A DNA stretch of 10,899 bases from Alphaproteobacteria bacterium (lineage in GTDB: Bacteria; Pseudomonadota; Alphaproteobacteria; UBA6615): assembly GCA_013003285.1 (NCBI GenBank), contig JABDJY010000446.1:1-10899 (forward strand). The letters run 5' to 3'. This document shows, piece by piece, positions 1 through 8,370 of the stretch. Each line of letters opens with the position of its first letter. The stretch's first letter is position 1. The position numbers and the translations under genes were made by a program. The notes under the pieces were generated by a model, which searched no databases, was not told the DNA's origin, and saw nothing but the letters and a program-made list of their open reading frames with translations.

Positions 1-1
1 G

Positions 2-610
2 CCCGACACCATTCGATTCTGGAAAACTCGCATCGAAGAGACCGACGCGGACAAGACATTTTCCGTCGGCTTGATTTACGGCCCCAGCGGTTGTGGCAAG
101 TCGTCGTTGCTGGCTTTCATCTGCGGCACCTTGCCGCCGGTCTTCGGCGCCACCGGCGAGGCGCGCCTGGACGGCGGATCGCTCGATGGCCTGCCGCCCG
201 AACAGCGCCATGTGGGTATCCTGTTCCAGGACGATCTGTTGTTTCCCCATATGTCGGTCGGCGAAAACCTGTCCTTCGGCCTGCCGCCGGGGGTGACCGG
301 CCGGGACGAACGCCGCGCCCGGGTCGAGGCCGCGCTTGCCGAAGCCGGATTGGAGGGCATGGCCGACCGCGACCCCGATACCCTGTCGGGGGGCCAACGG
401 GGACGGGTTGCGGTCATGCGCACGCTGTTGTCGCAGCCCCGTGCCCTGCTGCTCGACGAACCCTTTTCCAAGCTGGACGCCGATTTGCGCGAGCGCTTTC
501 GCACCTTCGTATTCGCCCATGCCCGCGATAACCGCATACCCACCCTTTTGGTGACCCACGACCCCAGCGATGCCGAAGCCGCTGCCGGTCCGGTGGTCGA
601 ACTCCTCTAA
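2..610 (+). CDS. ABC transporter ATP-binding protein, YnjD-like (5' partial)
   Basis: This is the nucleotide-binding subunit of an ABC importer, which would hydrolyse ATP at the inner face of the cytoplasmic membrane. The frame is open to the window edge, so the true start is not visible. Numbering from the TTG codon at 71, I see Walker A GPSGCGKSS (4-12), Q-loop Q53 in ILFQDDLLF, signature LSGGQRGRV (105-113), Walker B ALLLDEP (125-131), D-loop SKLD (133-136) and H-loop H163. The text from Walker A to the end closely resembles E. coli YnjD (QRHVGILFQD, LLFP, SVGENL, DPDTLSGGQR). YnjD belongs to the poorly characterised YnjBCD transporter; the substrate is unknown. The residues before Walker A (codons 2-79) do not look like an ABC protein: the usual Gly-Glu hairpin is missing and they resemble STAND NTPases, so the 5' part may be chimeric (see findings). 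The stop is 1 nt from the next gene's ATG. Confidence 0.8.
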   Translation, partial: PDTIRFWKTRIEETDADKTFSVGLIYGPSGCGKSSLLAFICGTLPPVFGATGEARLDGGSLDGLPPEQRHVGILFQDDLLFPHMSVGENLSFGLPPGVTGRDERRARVEAALAEAGLEGMADRDPDTLSGGQRGRVAVMRTLLSQPRALLLDEPFSKLDADLRERFRTFVFAHARDNRIPTLLVTHDPSDAEAAAGPVVELL

Positions 611-611
611 C

Positions 612-1367
612 ATGAACATATTCTTTGACCTCATGCCCCCCGGTGTGTGGGGGCTCGATCTCGCGGTCGCTGCTGCAACATTGCTAGCCGCCGGCCTTAT
701 TCGCGGCTTTTCGGGCTTCGGCTCGGCCATGATCAACGCACCGGTATTGAGCCTGCTCTGGGGGCCGACAATCGGCGTCCCGGTGGCGGCGCTGGTTGAA
801 TTTGTGCCCGCTATTCAGCTCACGCCGCGGGCGATCCCCGACGCGTTATGGCGCACCGTATGGCTGATGGGCGTCCCGGCGCTGATCCTGATCCCCGCCG
901 GCGCATTCCTGCTCATCACGCTGCCGAGCGACCTGACGCGCCGCGTCGTCGCCTCGATTGTGTTGATTCTGGTCGCCACCCTGTGGTCGGGCTGGCGTTA
1001 CAAAGGCCAACGAACCGCGCCGCTCAGCATGGGCATCGGCGCGTTTAGCGGGTTGCTGTCGGGCACCACAGGCATCGGCGGCCCACCGGTTATTATTTAT
1101 CTGATGGCCGGTAAGGATAAGCCGGTGGTGCTGCGGGCCAACATGATCGGGTATTTCACCATTGTTCTACTTGGCATGGCCGTGACCTTTGCGCTGCACG
1201 GCCTGTTTACCCCGATCGTATTATGGCGTACGGGCTTTCTGGTGGTGCCGTTCATCGTCGGCATTTTCGTCGGCGCACGGCTGTTCCCCTATGCCGCCGA
1301 GCGCACTTTCCGCAATATTGCCCTGACGGTTCTGGCGCTGTCGTCGACCTACGTGCTGTTCGCCTAA
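612..1367 (+). CDS. Sulfite exporter TauE/SafE family membrane permease
   Basis: This is a 251-aa inner-membrane protein of the TauE/SafE (DUF81) family, whose members move sulfite, sulfoacetate or other small anions. The substrate here cannot be read from the sequence. It shows the family's two-repeat architecture: GFSGFGSAMINAP near residues 32-44 in the first half and GLLSGTTGIGGPPV near 147-160 in the second. There are about eight hydrophobic segments, roughly 14-30, 36-70, 81-103, 112-127, 138-165, 176-197, 206-223 and 233-250. I chose the ATG at 612 because it lies 1 nt after the ABC ATPase stop, as expected for translational coupling. An in-frame ATG at 570 would add 14 hydrophilic residues inside the upstream gene. 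No clear Shine-Dalgarno sequence is seen. Its last 4 nt overlap the stop of the opposite-strand PBP gene. Family assignment is firm, function is open. Confidence 0.88.
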   Translation: MNIFFDLMPPGVWGLDLAVAAATLLAAGLIRGFSGFGSAMINAPVLSLLWGPTIGVPVAALVEFVPAIQLTPRAIPDALWRTVWLMGVPALILIPAGAFLLITLPSDLTRRVVASIVLILVATLWSGWRYKGQRTAPLSMGIGAFSGLLSGTTGIGGPPVIIYLMAGKDKPVVLRANMIGYFTIVLLGMAVTFALHGLFTPIVLWRTGFLVVPFIVGIFVGARLFPYAAERTFRNIALTVLALSSTYVLFA

Positions 1368-3298
1368 CGGCAACCGCGCGCGTTGGATTCGTGCGCCGCG
1401 CGCATGAATTGGCGCCAAATCTCTGCCGGCACGCCGCCACCGGTCATGGATCGCCGGTTCACTTGACCCATGGGGCTGGCGTCGTCATTACCGATCCAGA
1501 CGCCGGTGACCAACTTGTCGGTATAGCCGATGAACCAAGCGTCCCGCGATTCCTGGCTGGTACCCGACTTGCCAGCCGCCGATCGCCCGAAGGCCGCGGC
1601 CCGGCCGGTCCCCCAATCGACGACGGCGCGCAACATTTGGTCCATGGCCGCGACATGCTGCGGCGCCACCACCTGGTTATCCGCGCGTCGGCGGTGGCGA
1701 AACAGGACGTCATCGCCGCCGCGCACCTCAACCAGACCATAGGGTGACACGGCAGCGCCGCCATTGGCGAACACCGCATAGGCGGCGGTCAGTTCGAGCA
1801 AAGTCACTTCGCCGGCACCCAGCGACACTGACGGATGCGCCGTCAACGCTGATGTAATGCCCAGCCGCCGCGCCGCTTGCAGCACATTGTCGCGCCCGAC
1901 ATCTTCTGCGACGCGCACGGCCGTCGAATTTACCGAGCGCGCCACCGCTTCGCGCAGGGTAATTTCACCGCGAAATTGGCTGGAAAAGTTACGCGGCGTC
2001 CAACCATCGACGGTGATCGGGGCATCGAGCACCCTGGTGTCGGGCGTCATGCCGGCTTCGAGCCCCGGCAAATAGACGATCGGCTTGAAGGCCGATCCCG
2101 GTTGGCGCAATGCCTGGGTGGCCCGATTGAACTGACTGTCGGTATAGCTACGGCCCCCGACCATGGCGCAGACTTCACCTTGCGGCGTCATGGCCACCAA
2201 CGCGACCTGAGCATCACCAACATCGGCCTTAGCCACGGCCCCCGCAGCCAGAGCTTGCAGGCGGGTCGACAATGTGGTTTCGACGCGCAAATCGGCACTG
2301 CTGCTACCGGCGATCCCCGCCGCCTGACCGAGCACCCAATCGGCAAAATAACGGCTACTCGGGCCCGACCCGGCATCACCCGATGCCGCGGCTTGAGCAT
2401 CAGCACGCCTGAGCTGGGAAAGGGCGGCACGGCGCTTTAAATCGCGCAGCTCGGCAGGGTTCACAAATCCGGCCTTGACCATGGCATTCAGCACCACATC
2501 GGTGCGTTGGCGCGCCGCGGCCGGATCATGCGCCGGGTTGAAGCGCGATGGCGCGCGCAGCAAGCCGGCCAGGAGCGCTGCCTGATAAACATCGATATCG
2601 CGCGCCGAAACCCCGAAGTAGCGCTGCGACGCCGCCTCGACGCCGTATGTACCGGCACCGAGATAGACCCGATTGAGATAGATCGAGAGCAGATCGTCTT
2701 TCTCGAAGCGGCGTTCTAGTCGCAACGCCAGGAGCAATTCCTTCACCTTACGCTGGATCGTGCGTTCGGGCGTGAGGAACAGGTTTTTCGCCAATTGCTG
2801 GGTCAGGGTCGAGCCGCCCTGTACAAACCGGCCTTTGCGCAGATTAACGAATATGGCGCGCAACAGGCCACGCCCGTCAAAACCCGGATGTTCGAAAAAG
2901 CGCCGGTCCTCAATCGCAACGACAGCCTGTATGAGATGGGGCGGCAGTTCATGGGCGCTCAGACGGCGGCCATAAAGATCGCCATAGGACGCCAAGCGGC
3001 CACCGTCAGTGTCGAGAAGGACGATTCCGGGCCGTCGGGTCTGCGCCGTGTTGGGTTCAAGCCCGTCGATGGACGGCAGTCCCCAGGCGAACCAAGCAAC
3101 AGCGACACCGATAATGACAGAGCTCCAAATCGCACCGACCAGGCTCCATTTAAGCAGCCACAAGATACGCGAATTGGATTTCTTTGCGCGCGACGACTTG
3201 CGGGCAGTTTTCTTGCCGGGCGCCTTTTTCGGAGCCGCCTTGGGCGACCGCCGCGGCTTCGCTTTGCTCTTCGGTTTGGCAGCGGGACGTTTGGCCAT
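1364..3298 (-). CDS. Class A penicillin-binding protein (bifunctional transglycosylase/transpeptidase, PBP1A family)
   Basis: This enzyme (644 aa) polymerises lipid II into glycan strands and cross-links the peptides in the periplasm. It starts with a ~43-residue Lys/Arg/Ala/Pro-rich cytoplasmic tail, followed by one membrane anchor (about 45-74). The GT51 transglycosylase domain follows: catalytic Glu130 in EDRRFF, GGSTLTQQLAKNLFL (161-175), RKVKE (183-187) and the YLNRVYLG region (207-214). The transpeptidase domain has all three motifs: SAFK with nucleophile Ser402 and Lys405, SVN at 455-457, and KSGT at 577-580. It is shorter than E. coli PBP1a or PBP1b (~850 aa) and has no obvious room for the extra OB/UB2H domains. 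The ATG at 3296-3298 gives a normal N terminus; the ribosome binding site is weak. It lies 41 nt downstream of gyrB on the same strand, so it may be cotranscribed. Its TAG stop overlaps the TauE gene stop. Choice between mrcA, mrcB and pbpC names is not supported. Confidence 0.95.
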   Translation of the reverse strand: MAKRPAAKPKSKAKPRRSPKAAPKKAPGKKTARKSSRAKKSNSRILWLLKWSLVGAIWSSVIIGVAVAWFAWGLPSIDGLEPNTAQTRRPGIVLLDTDGGRLASYGDLYGRRLSAHELPPHLIQAVVAIEDRRFFEHPGFDGRGLLRAIFVNLRKGRFVQGGSTLTQQLAKNLFLTPERTIQRKVKELLLALRLERRFEKDDLLSIYLNRVYLGAGTYGVEAASQRYFGVSARDIDVYQAALLAGLLRAPSRFNPAHDPAAARQRTDVVLNAMVKAGFVNPAELRDLKRRAALSQLRRADAQAAASGDAGSGPSSRYFADWVLGQAAGIAGSSSADLRVETTLSTRLQALAAGAVAKADVGDAQVALVAMTPQGEVCAMVGGRSYTDSQFNRATQALRQPGSAFKPIVYLPGLEAGMTPDTRVLDAPITVDGWTPRNFSSQFRGEITLREAVARSVNSTAVRVAEDVGRDNVLQAARRLGITSALTAHPSVSLGAGEVTLLELTAAYAVFANGGAAVSPYGLVEVRGGDDVLFRHRRRADNQVVAPQHVAAMDQMLRAVVDWGTGRAAAFGRSAAGKSGTSQESRDAWFIGYTDKLVTGVWIGNDDASPMGQVNRRSMTGGGVPAEIWRQFMRAAHESNARGCR

Positions 3299-3339
3299 CA
3301 GCGCAGGTCTATCGGCCGTCAGTGGTCAAAATATGGCAA

Positions 3340-5826
3340 TCAAACGTCGAGATTGGCGACTTTCAGCGCGTTCTCTTGAATGAAGTCACGCCGCGGCTCG
3401 ACCTCGTCGCCCATCAGGGTCTCGAAAATCGAGCCCGCCTCATCAGCTTGCGCCACGCGCACTTGCAACAGCGCTCTGGCTTCCACATCGAGCGTGGTCT
3501 CCCACAATTGTTCAGGGTTCATTTCACCCAGCCCCTTGTAGCGCGAGATCGACAAGCCCTTACGGCCGATTTCCAAGATCGCTTCGAGCAGGGAAACCGG
3601 GCCGGTGATGGTGTATTCGGTGTCTTTTCCGACCAATTTCGAATGCCGCATATAGTCGGCCTGCAATTCGTCGCGCAGGACGTTCAGACCGCGGGCCTCC
3701 GCTGAGTTGATAATTCGCTGGTCGATAACGAGGCGCTCAGGCACCCCGCGCAGCGCCCGGGTGAAGGCCAATGCCCCGGTGCCGTCGATGGCGCCCTGCC
3801 AACCCCGTTCGAGCGGCGGCGCCAGCGCATCGAGACGCTTGGAAATATATTCTGCCGCACCCGCCGCATTCTCTGGATTCGCCAGAAGCTCGGGGTCGAG
3901 CGCGCCGGCGATCGCCGCCTGCTCGACAACCGTCGGGTTGGGTAAATGCTGCGTGAGCGGTTTCATCAAACGGCGCACTTCCTGCGCTGTCCCCAACATC
4001 TTGTGTAAATCATCACCGGCGCGCTGATCGCCATCGGGCACCGCCAGGACGACTTCGCCGACCCCGGACTCGATCAAATGCTCTTCCAACGCGCTTTCGT
4101 CCTTCAGATAGACCGCCGATTTGCCGCGGGCGACCCGGAATAGCGGCGGTTGAGCGATATAGAGATGGCCGTGCTCGATGAGTTCAGGCATTTGGCGATA
4201 GAAAAAGGTCAGCAGCAAGGTGCGGATATGCGATCCGTCAACGTCGGCGTCGGTCATGATGATGATTTTGTGGTAGCGCAATTTCGCCAGATCGAAATCG
4301 TCGCGGATGCCGGTGCCCAGCGCCGTAATCAGAGTGCCGATCTCGACCGAGGACAGCATCTTGTCGAAGCGCGCGCGCTCGACATTGAGGATCTTGCCCT
4401 TCAGCGGCAGGATCGCCTGATACTTGCGATCACGGCCCTGTTTGGCCGATCCGCCAGCGCTATCGCCCTCGACCAGGAACAGTTCGGCCTTCTCAGGATC
4501 GCGCTCCTGACAATCGGCCAGCTTGCCGGGCAGGGAGGCAATATCCAACGCCCCCTTACGCCGGGTCAATTCCCGCGCCTTGCGGGCCGCTTCGCGGGCC
4601 GACGCGGCTTCGATGATCTTGTCGATTACCGCGCGCGCCTCATTGGGATGTTCCTCGAACCACTGGCCGAGCTTGTCGCTGACAATCGATTCGACCACCG
4701 GGCGAACCTCGGACGACACCAGCTTATCCTTGGTTTGCGAGGAGAATTTCGGGTCCGGCACCTTGGCCGAGAGCACGCAGGTCAGCCCTTCGCGGGCGTC
4801 ATCGCCGGTGAGCGAGATTTTGGCGCGTTTGGCCTGGCCGCTCGATTGGGAATAGCTGTTGATGGTGCGCGTCAGCGCCGCCCGGAAACCGGCCAGATGG
4901 GTGCCGCCGTCGCGCTGCGGGATGTTGTTGGTAAAACACAGTACCGTCTCGTGGTAGCTGTCGTTCCACTGCATCGCCACTTCGATGACCACATCGTCGC
5001 GCTCGGCGATTAGATGGACCGTATCGCCGCTCAACGCGTTCTTGTTGCGGTCGAGATACTCCACATAAGCCTTCAGGCCGCCCTCATAATGCATTTCGAT
5101 GCGTTTGGGCTCGACCCCGCGATGATCGTTCAGAATCAACGTGACGCCGGAATTAAGAAAGGCCAGTTCGCGCAGGCGGTGTTCCAGCGTGTCCAAATCG
5201 AAATCGACGCTGGAAAAAGTGTCCGTCGACGGCAGAAAGGTGATCTCAGTCCCGGTCAGCGGCCCGGTGCTACCATCGGGCTGTGTCACTTCCGGCGCCG
5301 GACCCACAATTTCCAAATCGCCGTTTGGTTCGCCGTGGTTGAAGGTCATTTTATGCTCTTGGCCGTTCCGCCAAATGCGCACCTCCAACAGGCTCGACAG
5401 CGCGTTGACGACCGAGACGCCGACACCATGCAGACCGCCTGAGACTTTGTAGGAATTTTGATCGAATTTCCCGCCCGCATGCAGTTGCGTCATGATGACC
5501 TGGGCGGCTGAAACACCTTCCTCATCATGGATATCCGTCGGGATACCGCGGCCATTATCGATAACGGTTACCGAACCATCGGGATTGAGCGTCGCTTCAA
5601 CGGTGTCGCAATGACCGGCCAGCGCCTCGTCGATCGAATTATCGATCACCTCATAGACCATATGGTGCAGGCCCGACCCGTCGTCGGTGTCGCCTATATA
5701 CATGCCGGGGCGCTTGCGCACGGCGTCGAGCCCACGCAGAACCTTGATCGAGTCCGCGCCGTAATCTTCTTCCGTGATCGCGATGTCAGCGACCGCTTCG
5801 GCGATTTCTTCCGATTTATCCGTCAT
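3340..5826 (-). CDS. gyrB: DNA gyrase subunit B
   Basis: This is the ATPase subunit of DNA gyrase, which with GyrA introduces negative supercoils. Numbered from the ATG at 5826 (828 aa), the GHKL ATPase domain shows catalytic Glu59 and Asn63 in YEVIDNSIDEA, Asp90 in DNGRGIP, the GGLHGVGVSVVNALS loop (130-144) and the QTK loop (364-366). The TOPRIM domain has EGDSAGG (453-459), PLKGKILNVE (474-483) and the metal-binding TDADVDGSH (525-533). The ~150-residue Gram-negative insert precedes the tail RYKGLGEMNPEQLWETT; QLWETT favours GyrB over ParE. At the positions equivalent to E. coli D426 and K447 the residues are D and K. The frame also opens at a TTG (5833-5835) whose TTGA overlaps the recF stop. 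I prefer the ATG because GGGGAA (5836-5841) is 9 nt upstream of it, but abuts the TTG. The PBP gene follows after 41 nt. Confidence 0.98.
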   Translation of the reverse strand: MTDKSEEIAEAVADIAITEEDYGADSIKVLRGLDAVRKRPGMYIGDTDDGSGLHHMVYEVIDNSIDEALAGHCDTVEATLNPDGSVTVIDNGRGIPTDIHDEEGVSAAQVIMTQLHAGGKFDQNSYKVSGGLHGVGVSVVNALSSLLEVRIWRNGQEHKMTFNHGEPNGDLEIVGPAPEVTQPDGSTGPLTGTEITFLPSTDTFSSVDFDLDTLEHRLRELAFLNSGVTLILNDHRGVEPKRIEMHYEGGLKAYVEYLDRNKNALSGDTVHLIAERDDVVIEVAMQWNDSYHETVLCFTNNIPQRDGGTHLAGFRAALTRTINSYSQSSGQAKRAKISLTGDDAREGLTCVLSAKVPDPKFSSQTKDKLVSSEVRPVVESIVSDKLGQWFEEHPNEARAVIDKIIEAASAREAARKARELTRRKGALDIASLPGKLADCQERDPEKAELFLVEGDSAGGSAKQGRDRKYQAILPLKGKILNVERARFDKMLSSVEIGTLITALGTGIRDDFDLAKLRYHKIIIMTDADVDGSHIRTLLLTFFYRQMPELIEHGHLYIAQPPLFRVARGKSAVYLKDESALEEHLIESGVGEVVLAVPDGDQRAGDDLHKMLGTAQEVRRLMKPLTQHLPNPTVVEQAAIAGALDPELLANPENAAGAAEYISKRLDALAPPLERGWQGAIDGTGALAFTRALRGVPERLVIDQRIINSAEARGLNVLRDELQADYMRHSKLVGKDTEYTITGPVSLLEAILEIGRKGLSISRYKGLGEMNPEQLWETTLDVEARALLQVRVAQADEAGSIFETLMGDEVEPRRDFIQENALKVANLDV

Positions 5827-5831
5827 CTCAC

Positions 5832-7031
5832 TCAATTCCCCATCGGGATAATGTCATTTTCCGGACCATCAACAGCCTGGCTGATCGCGGAACTGACCGA
5901 CGCATCGGCCACTTGGAAAAATTGCGCGGCACCACGAAAGCTTTCGAACAAACTGTCGTCAGTGCCCGTCAGCCAAGCCTGCGCGCCGAGATCGAGAATG
6001 CGCGCCGCCAATGCGGCGCGGCGCCCCTCATCGAGATGGGCCGCAACTTCATCGAGCAGCAGCACCGGGGCCGCGCCCCGGTCGAGCGCCAACAGATGCG
6101 CATGGGCCAGCACCATGGCGATCAACAGGGCCTTTTGCTCCCCGGTCGAGCAACGCGCCGCCGGCATGTTCTTGTCTATATGGCTGACCTTTAAATCGCT
6201 GCGGTGCGGGCCATGTTCGGTGCGCCCGGCCGATCCATCACGCCCACGCGTCGCCGCCAGTACGGCCCGTAACTGGTCTTCAGCAGCCAGCGCCGGTCCT
6301 TCGGCCAACCATCGGTCCACCTCCCCGACCAGTTCGATACCGGCGCGGGGGAATGGTAAGTCGGCGGTTGCGTCACCGGATTTAAGCGCCGCATCAAGTT
6401 TCGCCACCGCCTCGCGCCGCGCCGCCGCCAGCGCAATGCCCGACGAAGCTATGGTTTCCTCGAGGACCGACAGCCACGCCCCATCGCCGGTGTTATCGCG
6501 CAACAGGCGCTGACGCCCCCGCACGGCCTGTTCATAGGCCGCCAGTCGGTTCGCATGCTCGGGATCGAAGCCGAAAACCATACGGTCGATAAACCGGCGC
6601 CGTCCCGACGACCCCTCCTGGAATAAACGGTCCATCTCAGGCGTGAGCCAGACGATGCTCAGATGCTCGGCCAGCGATGCTTGTCCGCGCGCCGGGGCGC
6701 CATCGATGCGCACGACGCGCCGGCTGCGCTGAGCACCGCCTACCAGACCCTCGATGCCGGTTCCCAACGCGACCTGACCGCCGACCGTATCGACCCGCGC
6801 AGCCACGGCCCAGCCCGGTGCGACAACATCGTTCTGGGCCCGCGTAACATCGCCCAACGCCGCGCGGCGCAAACCGCGGCCCGGCGCCAAAAACGACAAG
6901 GCTTCCAATAGGTTGGTTTTTCCGGCGCCATTCGCCCCGGTCAGAACCACCGGCGCGGCGTCGATCTCGAGGCGGAGCGATCGGTAATTCCGAAAATCGG
7001 TGAGATCGAGCCGCCGTATCGCGCCGGTCAT
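5832..7031 (-). CDS. recF: DNA replication and repair protein RecF
   Basis: RecF is an SMC-like ATPase that recognises gapped DNA and helps RecO and RecR load RecA. Counted from the ATG at 7029-7031 (399 aa), it has the family start IRRLDLTDFRNYRSL, Walker A GANGAGKT (32-39), the conserved GPHRSDL (274-280), the ABC-type signature STGEQK (295-300) and Walker B VLLLDEVAAHLD (323-334). The reading frame extends to a GTG at 7110-7112 that overlaps the dnaN stop as GTGA; this would add 27 residues. I chose the ATG because RecF proteins normally begin within a few residues of the LxLxxFRNY motif, but coupling to dnaN through the GTG remains possible. Neither start has a strong ribosome binding site. 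The TGA stop overlaps the alternative TTG start of gyrB. Its place between dnaN and gyrB is the classical one. Confidence 0.96.
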   Translation of the reverse strand: MTGAIRRLDLTDFRNYRSLRLEIDAAPVVLTGANGAGKTNLLEALSFLAPGRGLRRAALGDVTRAQNDVVAPGWAVAARVDTVGGQVALGTGIEGLVGGAQRSRRVVRIDGAPARGQASLAEHLSIVWLTPEMDRLFQEGSSGRRRFIDRMVFGFDPEHANRLAAYEQAVRGRQRLLRDNTGDGAWLSVLEETIASSGIALAAARREAVAKLDAALKSGDATADLPFPRAGIELVGEVDRWLAEGPALAAEDQLRAVLAATRGRDGSAGRTEHGPHRSDLKVSHIDKNMPAARCSTGEQKALLIAMVLAHAHLLALDRGAAPVLLLDEVAAHLDEGRRAALAARILDLGAQAWLTGTDDSLFESFRGAAQFFQVADASVSSAISQAVDGPENDIIPMGN

Positions 7032-7108
7032 CGCGCTTAGCCGCAACCCGCTCGCCGGCAGAAAGGCACCCTGCAGGGTCTCATCCGATTGTCTGAGGGC
7101 CGCGCCGC

Positions 7109-8227
7109 TCACACGCGCATCGGCATGAGAACGTACAGCGCCCTATCGTCACCGGTATCGCGCACGATCGTCGGCGACGCCGGATCGGCCAGGATAAACT
7201 GCGCCTCATCGCCTTCGATTTGGGAGGTGATGTCGAGCAAGTATTTGGAGTTAAAACCAATCTCCAGGCCGCTGTCAGTGTAACCGACCTCAAGTTCTTC
7301 GGTCGCGCTGCCATTCTCGGTGCTGGTCGCCGACAGGGTCAACGACCCCGGATTGACCGCCAGCTTGATGGAGCGGCTCTTTTCCGACGAAATGGTCGAG
7401 ACCCGATCCACAGCCGCCGCAAAGACACTGCTATCGACCACCAGAACTTTGTCATTGTCAGTGGGGATCACCCGTTCGTAATCGGGGAAAGTACCGTCGA
7501 TCAGCTTTGAGGTGAGAATGATGCCATCGAATTCCAGGCGTATTCTTGTGTCGCTCATGGCGATTTCGACCGGGTTGGCGGTCTCGTCGATCAGCTTGCG
7601 CACTTCCGTAATCGCCTTTCGCGGCGCGATCACGCCGGGCATACCCTCCGCGCCCGCCGGCAACGCCGTCTCAACACGGGCCAACCGGTGACCATCGGTG
7701 GCAACAGCGCGCAGAAAATGCTCTCCCTCCGATTCGACCGCATGCAGGTAGATACCATTCAGATAATACCGCGTTTCTTCGGTCGAGATGGCAAATCGGG
7801 TGCGGTCGATCACTGCGCGCAATTCGTCGGCTGCCAGCGAAAACGCAACGGGTAGATCGCCGCCGCTGAGGACCGGAAAATCTTCCACCGGCAAGGTGCT
7901 TAAACTGAACTTCGACCGGCCGGCCCGCAGCAGCAATTGGCCTGCCGCCGCGTCGGTCTCTACCTCCACCTGGGCGCCATCGGGTAGTTTGCGCACAATA
8001 TCGTAGAAGGTATGAGCCGGCGCCGTGCTGGCCCCGGACTGGCTTACGTCGGCATCGACTTTTTCGGTGATCGCCAAATCCATATCGGTGGCGGTCAGCG
8101 TCAAGGTTCCATCGTTAGCATCGAGCAATACATTGGCCAAAATGGGGATCGTATTGCGCCGTTCGACGACGCTTTGTACATGGGCGAGCGCTTTTAAGAG
8201 GGTAGACCGTTCGATCGTCAGCTTCAT
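7109..8227 (-). CDS. dnaN: DNA polymerase III subunit beta (sliding clamp)
   Basis: This is the ring-shaped processivity clamp that tethers DNA polymerase III and many repair proteins to DNA. The protein is 372 aa, close to the E. coli length of 366, and fits three repeated clamp domains. Visible family signatures are the N terminus MKLTIERSTLLKALAHVQSVVERR, the hydrophobic partner-binding pocket residues ATDGHRLA (176-183), SKLIDGTFPDYERVIP (240-255) and the C-terminal YVLMPMRV (365-372), which also lines the pocket. The frame continues to a TTG four codons upstream, but MKLTIER is the standard family start and a GAGA element lies about 7-8 nt before the ATG at 8225-8227. A 331-nt gap separates it from dnaA, with a terminator-like hairpin near dnaA and a candidate promoter, so dnaN probably has its own transcription start. 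Downstream it overlaps or nearly abuts recF. Confidence 0.98.
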   Translation of the reverse strand: MKLTIERSTLLKALAHVQSVVERRNTIPILANVLLDANDGTLTLTATDMDLAITEKVDADVSQSGASTAPAHTFYDIVRKLPDGAQVEVETDAAAGQLLLRAGRSKFSLSTLPVEDFPVLSGGDLPVAFSLAADELRAVIDRTRFAISTEETRYYLNGIYLHAVESEGEHFLRAVATDGHRLARVETALPAGAEGMPGVIAPRKAITEVRKLIDETANPVEIAMSDTRIRLEFDGIILTSKLIDGTFPDYERVIPTDNDKVLVVDSSVFAAAVDRVSTISSEKSRSIKLAVNPGSLTLSATSTENGSATEELEVGYTDSGLEIGFNSKYLLDITSQIEGDEAQFILADPASPTIVRDTGDDRALYVLMPMRV

Positions 8228-8340
8228 TGTCGTTCTCAAACTCTAAGGGCCACCGATCAACAACCGGCTTCGACCGCTATATTCGCTGGTGGAGACGGGA
8301 TTGCCTCCCGCAACGTTGGCCGCGATTTGTCGTAATACAC

Positions 8341-8360
8341 GTGCAGGCTCGCCCCTGCAC
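8341..8360 (-). repeat. Perfect 7-bp hairpin in the dnaN leader
   Basis: GTGCAGG (8341-8347) and CCTGCAC (8354-8360) are exact inverted repeats around a 6-nt loop. It lies about 115 nt upstream of the dnaN ATG. No T-run follows on the minus strand, so it is not an ordinary intrinsic terminator; it may fold in the leader RNA. Confidence 0.5.
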
Positions 8361-8370
8361 CGACATGATC

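Noticed and set aside
1376..1403. GC-rich inverted repeat at the PBP 3' end as a terminator
   Set aside because: There is no T-run after it on either strand and it lies within coding sequence; CG-alternating DNA makes such repeats by chance.
4150..5013. Long + strand open frame opposite gyrB
   Set aside because: It is a shadow frame antisense to strongly conserved GyrB codons, with no recognisable domain; the same holds for the other long open frames opposite dnaA, recF and the PBP gene.
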